From assembly GCA_017615495.1 (NCBI GenBank), contig JAGAAA010000041.1, positions 1 through 19,940 of the forward strand: a stretch of DNA of 19,940 nt, written 5' to 3'. The first letter of the stretch is position 1. Each line of letters starts with the position of its first letter. Position numbers and translations under genes: made by a program. Positions 1-5,314 of this stretch are shown here, piece after piece. This DNA is from Clostridia bacterium (GTDB taxonomy: Bacteria > Bacillota > Clostridia > Christensenellales > CAG-1252). The notes under the pieces were generated by a model. The model was given only the letters and a program-made list of their open reading frames with translations. It made no database searches and was not told where the DNA came from.

Positions 1-2
1 CC

Positions 3-1028
3 CTCCAGGAGCTTTATATCCTCAACTATTCCACCACCAAGGCGCTTGAGAAGCTTGGCGTTAAGATCCACCGCACCATCGTCGGCAACTATATGACCAG
101 TATCGATATGGCGGGCGCTTCCATCACCGTTCTCAAGGTGGACGACGACCTCAAGAAGTACGTTGACTATCCCGTCACCACCCCCGCTCTCAGCTGGGGC
201 GCGGCGATGAGCGAGCAAGCAGAAGCGGCGGTCGAAGCGATGAACGCCATCGCCAAGGCTCTCGGCGTGACCAACGTTGCATCTCCCGTGGCAAAGAAAG
301 CCAAGAAAGCCGCTGCGGAAGAAGCGGACGTCAACGCCGTTTACGAAGTGGAAGGCACCCCCGCGATCGCGGAGACCATCAACACCGCGGCGTTCGTGAA
401 GATCGTGGACAAGATGGCGGACGTCATCATTGAAAACGAAGTTCCCTTCTGCGAAGCGGATAAGATGGGCGACGGCGACTTCGGTATGAGCATCGCCAAA
501 GGCTTTAAGCAACTCAAAGCGGATTGGGCTACCCGCAAAAAGGGCGACATCGGCGAATTCCTCGTCAGCTGCTCCGAGATCATCAAGGAGTACTGCGGCG
601 GCGCTTCCGGCCCGATCTGGGGCAGCGCGTTCAAGTACGCCGGCAAAGCGATGATCGGCAAGAAGGAGATCAACCTCACCGACCTCGCCTTCCTCTTCAC
701 CGAGGCAAACCGCGGCGTTTACGAAACCGGCAAGAAGAGCTTCGGCAAGGGCGCCGAGATCGGCGACAAGACCCTCGTCGACGCTTTGAAGCCCTGCGCA
801 ATGGCGCTCACCAAAGCGGCGGAAGAAGGCAAGAAGCTTCAGGAAGGCATCGACCTCGGCGCCAAAGCGGCGCACGACGGCGCGGAAGCCACCAAGACCC
901 ACGTTGCCACCCTTGGCAGAGCGGGCACCGTAGGCGAGCGTAGCATCGGTTACCCCGACGCGGGCGCGCACGGTTTGGACGTCATCTTCAACGAGCTTGC
1001 GAAGTATATCAAAAACTTCAAGGCGTAA
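3..1028 (+). CDS. Dihydroxyacetone kinase, fused DhaK-DhaL, 5' end outside window
   Basis: The visible 341 residues are the C-terminal end of a DhaK (dihydroxyacetone-binding) domain joined to a DhaL (ATP-binding) domain. The reading frame is open from base 3, so the first ATG at 93 is internal. Residues 1-60 carry the DhaK ending (GNYMTSIDMAGASITVLK, then a TPAL stretch). Residues about 65-125 form an Ala/Lys-rich linker. From about residue 130 comes the all-helical DhaL fold, with GDGDFG at 156-161, GGASGP at 199-204, GDKTLVDAL at 254-262 and GRAGTVGERSIGYPDAGA at 305-322. Fused K-L enzymes of this family normally use ATP, whereas split DhaK/DhaL proteins often use the phosphotransfer protein DhaM. 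The DHA-binding histidine of DhaK lies outside the window. The first of the three metal-binding aspartates appears shifted by one residue. The gene ends at a strong terminator. Confidence 0.9.
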   Translation, partial: LQELYILNYSTTKALEKLGVKIHRTIVGNYMTSIDMAGASITVLKVDDDLKKYVDYPVTTPALSWGAAMSEQAEAAVEAMNAIAKALGVTNVASPVAKKAKKAAAEEADVNAVYEVEGTPAIAETINTAAFVKIVDKMADVIIENEVPFCEADKMGDGDFGMSIAKGFKQLKADWATRKKGDIGEFLVSCSEIIKEYCGGASGPIWGSAFKYAGKAMIGKKEINLTDLAFLFTEANRGVYETGKKSFGKGAEIGDKTLVDALKPCAMALTKAAEEGKKLQEGIDLGAKAAHDGAEATKTHVATLGRAGTVGERSIGYPDAGAHGLDVIFNELAKYIKNFKA

Positions 1029-1042
1029 GAAGAAACAACGAT

Positions 1043-1076
1043 AAAAAACACCTCACGGAAACGTGGGGTGTTTTTT
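1043..1076. terminator. Bidirectional rho-independent terminator between convergent genes
   Basis: The stem CACCTCACG / CGTGGGGTG (one G-T pair) is closed by a GAAA tetraloop and flanked by six A on the left and six T on the right. It can therefore stop transcription of the dihydroxyacetone kinase gene (plus) and of the membrane protein gene ending at 1109 (minus). Confidence 0.93.
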
Positions 1077-1108
1077 ATATTTATCGATGGCAACAAATCA
1101 AAACATTC

Positions 1109-1840
1109 TCAATCGACCGCCTTATTCTCAGACGACTCCTCATGCGTTTTTGAGTTAATAGCGGTCAAAAATTTAACGTAGAAGTACCCGATCGTCAGCA
1201 CAAGGACGAGGCAGACAAAATAAAGCGCCGCGGAAAGATACGCATTGGGCGCCAAAACCATATTGTAAATATTGTACTTTTCATTCAACGCGAGTCCGAA
1301 GTAAGCGGTGCCGAAGATGGCGTTTATGATCAGCATGATCACCGCTACGGAGAAAAGAGCCCCACCCGCGATCAGGCAGTCGCGCTTTTTAAGTTCCACC
1401 TGCTCCGACCGGACAAGATATATTCCAAAAAGGGAAAGCGACAAATGCGAGAGATAATCCAAAACGAAACTGAAATGGAATTTATAGCGTATGACCGCCC
1501 TTGACACGCACGCTATCGCAACGGCGCCGAACATTCCCGCCGAAAGGAGCGCGATCAAAACGGAATGGTATTTTCGTATCTTTTTCGGCAAAAAAAAAAC
1601 ATAGAGCGCCAAGGAACAAAACATAAAGGGGCTGACGTTGGCGGTGGGAAGAGCGTTTTGAAAATTCCAATCCCAAAACCCTACGTCCTTATATATGATA
1701 ATCGCAAGCGCAACGTAGCAAGAAAGGCAAACTCCGATTAAGATCAAGTTTACCAGCCATGGGCGTTTGAATCGATCCATAAAAGTTATCGCAAGAACGT
1801 ATACGAATATCAATACTATCAAACAGACGATATACCACAT
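1109..1840 (-). CDS. Seven-helix integral membrane protein of unknown function
   Basis: This 243-residue protein is almost all hydrophobic. About seven membrane helices can be picked out near residues 1-19, 30-50, 69-85, 93-115, 125-143, 155-178 and 202-225, followed by a short charged cytoplasmic tail. The layout, with polar residues inside helices (N and P in the third, DYLSHLS in the fifth) and an NxxL-containing last loop, loosely recalls the YwaF/TMEM164-type seven-helix family. That is only a resemblance, and no catalytic motif was recognised. The ATG at 1840 is chosen because AAAGGA sits about nine bases upstream. It appears monocistronic, with a good sigma-A promoter upstream and a shared terminator downstream. 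Family assignment is weak; membrane location is strong. Confidence 0.8.
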   Translation of the reverse strand: MWYIVCLIVLIFVYVLAITFMDRFKRPWLVNLILIGVCLSCYVALAIIIYKDVGFWDWNFQNALPTANVSPFMFCSLALYVFFLPKKIRKYHSVLIALLSAGMFGAVAIACVSRAVIRYKFHFSFVLDYLSHLSLSLFGIYLVRSEQVELKKRDCLIAGGALFSVAVIMLIINAIFGTAYFGLALNEKYNIYNMVLAPNAYLSAALYFVCLVLVLTIGYFYVKFLTAINSKTHEESSENKAVD

Positions 1841-1902
1841 TTTCTTGTTCCTTTCCGAAAACCTATGCCTAAAAACGGCAAAATTCGACTTTCTATATAA
1901 TT

Positions 1903-1931
1903 ATTCTACACCACGCGGCGCGGTGCGTCAA
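1903..1931 (-). promoter_or_regulatory. Sigma-A promoter with an inverted repeat filling the spacer
   Basis: Read on the minus strand: -35 TTGACG (1931-1926), 17-base spacer, -10 TAGAAT (1908-1903). Transcription should start near 1896, giving a leader of about 56 bases before the membrane protein start at 1840. The spacer is GC-rich and forms an imperfect palindrome with arms CACCnCGC and GCGnGGTG, a plausible repressor site. Confidence 0.75.
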
Positions 1932-1975
1932 TACTCACATTTAAAGGTAAACGGCAAAAATCCGCCGATTTTAAT

Positions 1976-2014
1976 AAAAAGAAGGCTCAAAGCAAAGCGC
2001 TTCAAGCCTTTTTT
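1976..2014 (-). terminator. Terminator downstream of the 132-residue coiled-coil gene
   Basis: A two-part stem (AAGGCT/AGCCTT, then AAGC/GCTT with a CA/CA internal loop) lies directly after the stop codon at 2017. It is flanked by A-rich and T-rich runs, so it could work in both directions. Its position supports the small gene 2017-2415 being real. Confidence 0.8.
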
Positions 2015-2016
2015 GA

Positions 2017-2415
2017 TCATTCGGTTTTATCCCTTTTGTTTTCCATGCTCTTTGCGGACTTTTTCTTTGCAAAAAAGCTCTCGCCGATGTCTACGGTGGC
2101 ATCGATCGTATCGATGATGCTTTTGATATCCTGTTTGATGCCTTCCAGGGCGTTTAACCCTTCGGTCAAACTTGTGATGGTGGCGGTGTATTTTTCTTCG
2201 CGCTTCTTGCTGTCTTTCAATTGATAGACGAAAAGCGCGAGGAACAAAAGCGCCCAACGGTTGCGCTTCACGCATTTGTGGAATTCCATTTGTTTGACGT
2301 GCACTTTGTCACGGTTGTAGGCGGCGAGCTTGTCGTGCTCCGCGCGAAATTTTTGCAGGCGCTCTATCTCCTTCACGCGGCGAACAAGCTCTTCGATTTT
2401 ACCGTTTTTATCCAT
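2017..2415 (-). CDS. Small charged coiled-coil protein, unknown function
   Basis: A 132-residue protein not recognised as a named family. Residues 1-50 are highly charged and helix-forming (heptad-like spacing in IEELVRRVKEIERLQKF). Residues about 52-66 are a short hydrophobic stretch (WALLFLALFVYQL), barely long enough to cross a membrane. Residues 70-120 are again coiled-coil-like, and the tail is lysine-rich. It could be a membrane-attached coiled coil or a cytosolic oligomer. Evidence that it is a real gene: a GGTGA ribosome-binding site five bases before the ATG at 2415 and a terminator directly after the stop. It is divergent from the exported-protein gene at 2479, with only 63 bases between the two starts. 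Confidence 0.7.
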   Translation of the reverse strand: MDKNGKIEELVRRVKEIERLQKFRAEHDKLAAYNRDKVHVKQMEFHKCVKRNRWALLFLALFVYQLKDSKKREEKYTATITSLTEGLNALEGIKQDIKSIIDTIDATVDIGESFFAKKKSAKSMENKRDKTE

Positions 2416-2443
2416 TTCTCGTCACCATTCGGGCTCTCCGCTC

Positions 2444-2472
2444 TTCACAAAACGAAAAAGATAGTGTATAAT
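2444..2472 (+). promoter_or_regulatory. Sigma-A promoter placed for a leaderless transcript
   Basis: -35 TTCACA (2444-2449), 17-base spacer, -10 TATAAT (2467-2472). The expected transcription start, about seven bases after the -10 box, falls on the A of the ATG at 2479, so the message may have no leader. There is no convincing Shine-Dalgarno sequence; the only candidate is AGG at 2473-2475. Confidence 0.72.
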
Positions 2473-2478
2473 AGGCGT

Positions 2479-3240
2479 ATGAAACGAATTGTCCTTTGCC
2501 TTTTGCTTCTGACGTTTGTTTTAACAACGTTTTGCTTTGTCCCCGCAACTGCCGCCGCGGAGGACTATTCTTATCTTGAGATCAAGCAAGACGGCGTCTG
2601 TTTATATGAAAACACCGTCGTGCAAGACGTTCTTTTCATCCTGCCAAAAACCTATTACGTCAAGCTGATCAAAGCCAACCTGACTTCGGTTTATCATTTG
2701 GTTGAATACAACGGTGTCAGAGGGCTTGTAAAAGCGGCGGAAGTTTCCGACACGCCGGAACTCAACGTTTTAAGCCCCTATTACACCAATCGCACCATTT
2801 CGGCAAACGCAGGGCAATACCTTTACGCCAAGCCCGCCTTTGCGGAGCAAACCAACCTGATCGCAAGCGAATTGACCGCCTTGCTCTACCTCGGCAAAAC
2901 GAATGGTGAAAAGCGCAACTACTCCACCGCCACTTGGTTTGCCGTTTTATACGCTAACCAAGTTTACTACATTCATTCCGCAATGACCGAAGACCTCGAT
3001 CTTTTGGAATTTGGCATCCCCGCGCACCCCAACAGCGCCGCTTCTTCCGGCAACGTTGACGGGGACGAAACCGCCGCCAAAGATAAGGACAAAGGCGGCT
3101 CCTCGGTGGATACCGTGCGCATCCTTTTGATCCTCGGCATGTTCGTGCCCATCGTCATCATCCTCGTTGTGCTCTTCCGTCCGCGGAAAAAGTTTGCCCG
3201 CAGTAGAAGCGATAGAGAGGCGGAAGACGACGACTATTGA
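2479..3240 (+). CDS. Exported protein with C-terminal membrane anchor
   Basis: This 253-residue protein begins with a typical signal peptide: MKR, a hydrophobic core, and a likely cut after the ATAAA segment near residue 27. An extracellular domain of about 160 residues follows, rich in Tyr, Val and Thr; its short beta-strand pattern (KQDGVCLYE, HLVEYNGVRGLVKAAEV) resembles SH3-like wall-binding domains. A low-complexity Asp/Lys/Gly linker (about 183-210) leads to one membrane helix at about 213-233, then a basic stop-transfer segment and an acidic cytoplasmic tail. It should be a type I membrane protein with an outward-facing sensor or wall-binding domain. The ATG at 2479 is chosen because the signal peptide starts there; the frame is open much further upstream, but that stretch is antisense to the neighbouring gene. 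Its last 83 bases overlap the convergent HTH gene. Function unknown. Confidence 0.82.
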   Translation: MKRIVLCLLLLTFVLTTFCFVPATAAAEDYSYLEIKQDGVCLYENTVVQDVLFILPKTYYVKLIKANLTSVYHLVEYNGVRGLVKAAEVSDTPELNVLSPYYTNRTISANAGQYLYAKPAFAEQTNLIASELTALLYLGKTNGEKRNYSTATWFAVLYANQVYYIHSAMTEDLDLLEFGIPAHPNSAASSGNVDGDETAAKDKDKGGSSVDTVRILLILGMFVPIVIILVVLFRPRKKFARSRSDREAEDDDY

Positions 3241-3745
3241 TCGCCCCGTTTTCGCCTTCTTGCTTTTGGGCGTTTTCCGCGTCGTCTTCTTTGATCACCC
3301 TGTTCAACATCGTCAAAAACAACTGTTCGTCACCGTACTCGCAAAGGATCTTCTTTTTGTCGTAACCGAGTTTTTCCATTTCCGCCGCCAATTCGGCAAG
3401 CCCCCTTTTAATATACCGGTAGCAGGTGCGAAGCGAAACTTGATACTTCAAGGTCAATTCGCTCATCGCTCGATCGTACAAGTATTTTTCTTTTAATAAG
3501 GATAAGGCGACGCCGCTCCCTCTTCGGAAGGCTTCTTCGATCAAATACTTCATATTATATACGCCAACTTTGCGCCGTTCGTAAGAATAGATCCTTTCGT
3601 ACAAACGCAGTTGATCGTTTGGGAATATCGCGTAAAAACCATTCGCAACGCAGTCCTCGACGCATTCCGTCAAGGCGGCGTACAAATCGTCAAGGTGGGG
3701 ATAGCATTTCAAAAGAGTTTTCGCAAGCAGTAAACGGTCTTCCAT
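3158..3745 (-). CDS. Small helix-turn-helix protein, sigma region 4-like
   Basis: A mostly helical protein of 195 residues. Residues about 93-127 (AMSELTLKYQVSLRTCYRYI and on) look like a helix-turn-helix of the sigma-70 region 4 / phage-regulator type: a loading helix, a turn at QVSLRT, and a recognition helix with Tyr, Arg and Lys. The N-terminal 80 residues are an unassigned helical domain, and the C-terminal 60 are polar and probably disordered. The start at 3745 replaces an upstream ATG at 3781 because a strong GGGAGG site lies five bases before it. The last 27 residues are encoded opposite the 3' end of the exported-protein gene. It is probably a DNA-binding regulator, possibly of its neighbours, but no named family was recognised. 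Confidence 0.75.
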   Translation of the reverse strand: MEDRLLLAKTLLKCYPHLDDLYAALTECVEDCVANGFYAIFPNDQLRLYERIYSYERRKVGVYNMKYLIEEAFRRGSGVALSLLKEKYLYDRAMSELTLKYQVSLRTCYRYIKRGLAELAAEMEKLGYDKKKILCEYGDEQLFLTMLNRVIKEDDAENAQKQEGENGAINSRRLPPLYRFYCGQTFSADGRAQRG

Positions 3746-3750
3746 AAAGT

Positions 3751-3756
3751 CCTCCC
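3751..3756 (-). promoter_or_regulatory. Ribosome-binding site deciding the start at 3745
   Basis: Minus-strand GGGAGG, followed by five bases (ACTTT) and the ATG at 3745. It is the strongest Shine-Dalgarno site in the neighbourhood and rules against the longer form that would start at 3781. Confidence 0.85.
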
Positions 3757-3870
3757 TAAAAAGAATTGCGATGGTGATCATAATACGACGCCTTCCCGCA
3801 AAAAAAACGAGGCAAAGCGACGATGATTAGGCTCAAAATACCAAGAATGCCCTTGCATTTTGAACGAAAA

Positions 3871-3916
3871 GTTGATTTTTGTTTTTGAAGAAATCTTTAA
3901 AATTCGTTGATTTTTG
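3871..3916 (+). repeat. Pair of 11-base direct repeats (GTTGATTTTTG)
   Basis: Identical copies at 3871-3881 and 3906-3916, 35 bases apart from start to start. The second overlaps the -35 box of the DUF421 promoter. TTTTGAAC also occurs twice, at 3858-3865 and 3912-3919. A regulatory role is possible, but the region is so T-rich that chance is not excluded. Confidence 0.45.
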
Positions 3917-3943
3917 AACTTTTTTTCCTCACAACCTTATAAT
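3914..3943 (+). promoter_or_regulatory. Sigma-A promoter for the DUF421-DUF4363 operon
   Basis: -35 TTGAAC (3914-3919), 18-base spacer, -10 TATAAT (3938-3943). The expected start near 3950 gives a leader of about 135 bases before the ATG at 4085. Confidence 0.65.
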
Positions 3944-4065
3944 ATACCATTTTTGTACAAAATTTCAATACTATGTGACAAAATTTTACATTTTTTGCTA
4001 TTTGCCAAAAACACCCTTCCGTTTTGCGACGCTTCGACTTTAAAAAGCGCGAATGAAACGCGCGT

Positions 4066-4077
4066 GTGTGCGCACAC
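4066..4077. repeat. 12-base perfect palindrome next to the DUF421 start
   Basis: GTGTGCGCACAC is a perfect palindrome ending seven bases before the ATG at 4085, where a Shine-Dalgarno sequence would be expected. It has no loop, so it suits a dimeric DNA-binding protein better than an RNA hairpin. Confidence 0.5.
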
Positions 4078-4084
4078 TATCCTT

Positions 4085-4789
4085 ATGCTTACCGTATTTT
4101 TGAGGTCGATCATCACCTATGTGTTTCTGCTGTTCATCATGCGTTTGATGGGCAAGCGACAACTTTCGGAATTGCAACCCTTTGAATTTGTTATCACGCT
4201 CATCGTGGCAGAACTTGCCTGCATCCCGATGTCCGATACTTCCATCCCCCTTTCCTACGGCATCATTCCGATGTTCACGATGTTCATCCTGCACATTTTG
4301 ATCACAAAGCTTGCCAGCAAGAACCACAAGTTCAACCGTTTTTTAAACGGCACGCCCGTGGTGCTGATCTCCCCCAAAGGCATCGACCACCGTCTTTTGG
4401 ACAAACTGGATATGAACGTCACCGACCTTTTGCACGCCTTGCGCGCCGCCGGATACTTTTACCCCAACGAAGTGGCGTACGCCATCATGGAAACAAACGG
4501 CACCCTCAGCGTCTTGCCCAAATCCGCCTTTGCTCCCGCCACGCCGGAAGCTCTTTCGGTCAAGGTGGAAGACAGCGAAATGCCCTACCCGATCATTTGC
4601 GAGGGCGCCTTCTTCGCCGAAAACCTGCTTTTGACGGGCATCTCGGAAAAGGCTGTGGACAACTTGCTTTCCAAACATTCGCTCAGCCGCGACGACGTGC
4701 TTCTTTTAACTTGCGACAAACAAAAAGGCGTTTACCTGCAACCCTACGTTGGTGACGCCGTGATGGGGGAAACGCTATGCGACGAATGA
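4085..4789 (+). CDS. DUF421 (YetF-type) membrane protein
   Basis: A 234-residue protein with the family layout. Three N-terminal membrane helices occupy residues about 1-85, with the signature RLMGKRQLSELQPFEFVITL after helix 1 and IPMSDTSIPL before helix 2. A cytoplasmic domain follows with GTPVVLISPKGI and then DLLHALRAAGYF, the usual end of the first half. The function of DUF421 proteins is not well established; in Bacillus the family is envelope-located and linked to sporulation and stress. The ATG at 4085 is chosen because family members start at MLTVFLRS; the upstream frame is open but AT-rich and carries the promoter. The start lacks a clear Shine-Dalgarno site; an in-frame GTG at 4064 is the alternative. 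It overlaps the DUF4363 gene by 13 bases, a typical coupled pair. Confidence 0.88.
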   Translation: MLTVFLRSIITYVFLLFIMRLMGKRQLSELQPFEFVITLIVAELACIPMSDTSIPLSYGIIPMFTMFILHILITKLASKNHKFNRFLNGTPVVLISPKGIDHRLLDKLDMNVTDLLHALRAAGYFYPNEVAYAIMETNGTLSVLPKSAFAPATPEALSVKVEDSEMPYPIICEGAFFAENLLLTGISEKAVDNLLSKHSLSRDDVLLLTCDKQKGVYLQPYVGDAVMGETLCDE

Positions 4790-5154
4790 TCTTTGCCATC
4801 GTCATCGTCCTTTTGATCGTGGCGATGGGCGTCTTTGAACAACTCTACATCCAAAACCTTTACCATAGTACCGAGGAGGACGCAAAAAGGGTAAAAGCCG
4901 CTGTGAAAGCTGACGTAAAAAGCGCCCTGCCCGCCGCCGAAGAGTTGAAAGAGTCTTGGCTGAAAAAGCGCAGTTTTTTGGAAGCCGTCACCCCGCACAA
5001 TGAGACCAAGGAAATGGTGCTCCGCATTGCGGAACTGATCGGCTACATCGAAGCCGAGGACGATAAATCCGCCTTAGCCACCTCGGAGATCATCCTTGAA
5101 ATGTGCGACAATACGCCGCACATCCTCGGCTTCCATTGGGAACACATTTTTTAA
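4777..5154 (+). CDS. DUF4363 membrane-anchored protein
   Basis: A 125-residue protein with one N-terminal membrane helix (residues about 4-24, IFAIVIVLLIVAMGVF) and a helical extracytoplasmic domain. The spacing of charged residues (ELKESWLKKRSFL) and the ending with acidic and Asn/Thr residues match the DUF4363 family, which in Clostridia is regularly encoded directly after a DUF421 gene. A GGGGG ribosome-binding site precedes the ATG, and the gene overlaps the end of the DUF421 gene by 13 bases, so translation is probably coupled. The two proteins probably form a membrane complex. Function unknown. Confidence 0.85.
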   Translation: MRRMIFAIVIVLLIVAMGVFEQLYIQNLYHSTEEDAKRVKAAVKADVKSALPAAEELKESWLKKRSFLEAVTPHNETKEMVLRIAELIGYIEAEDDKSALATSEIILEMCDNTPHILGFHWEHIF

Positions 5155-5268
5155 CCGAAGTCACCTAAGGGCGCATCCGCACCTCTTCTCTGCCTTTGGC
5201 AGATATTGCTTTTTTGCGAAAGATTTTTTCTTATAAAATCAGAATTAAAAGATTTTAAAATGTAACAC

Positions 5269-5304
5269 ATAAAAATCCACCGATTACCTTCGGTGGATTT
5301 TTAT
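5269..5304. terminator. Bidirectional terminator between DUF4363 and uvrA
   Basis: A perfect 14-base-pair stem (ATAAAAATCCACCG with its complement) and an eight-base loop, with A and T runs built into the arms. It lies between two convergent genes and can end transcription from both sides. Confidence 0.93.
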
Positions 5305-5314
5305 TTAACAAACG

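Larger units (their letters stand above)
3746..4084. other. AT-rich intergenic region between divergent genes
   Basis: A stretch of 339 bases without a convincing gene, separating the HTH gene (minus) from the DUF421 gene (plus). It holds the ribosome-binding site at 3751-3756, two copies of an 11-base direct repeat (3871-3881 and 3906-3916), a plus-strand sigma-A promoter at 3914-3943, and a 12-base palindrome at 4066-4077. No clear promoter was found for the minus-strand gene, although a TATTAT box lies near 3780. An open frame from 3914 continues into DUF421 but looks non-coding. Confidence 0.7.

Noticed and set aside
2221..2478. In-frame N-terminal extension of the exported protein
   Set aside because: It lies antisense to the coiled-coil gene and across its own promoter. 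The signal peptide starts at 2479, so the extension is not coding.
3746..3781. 12-residue upstream start of the HTH gene (ATG at 3781)
   Set aside because: The strong GGGAGG site five bases before the ATG at 3745 decides for the shorter form.
3914..4084. 57-residue N-terminal extension of DUF421
   Set aside because: The family starts at MLTVFLRS, and the region is AT-rich and carries a good promoter.
5189..5215. Small TCTGCC/GGCAGA hairpin followed by T-rich bases after DUF4363
   Set aside because: It has only six pairs, a three-base loop and an interrupted T tract; the 14-pair terminator at 5269-5304 is far stronger.
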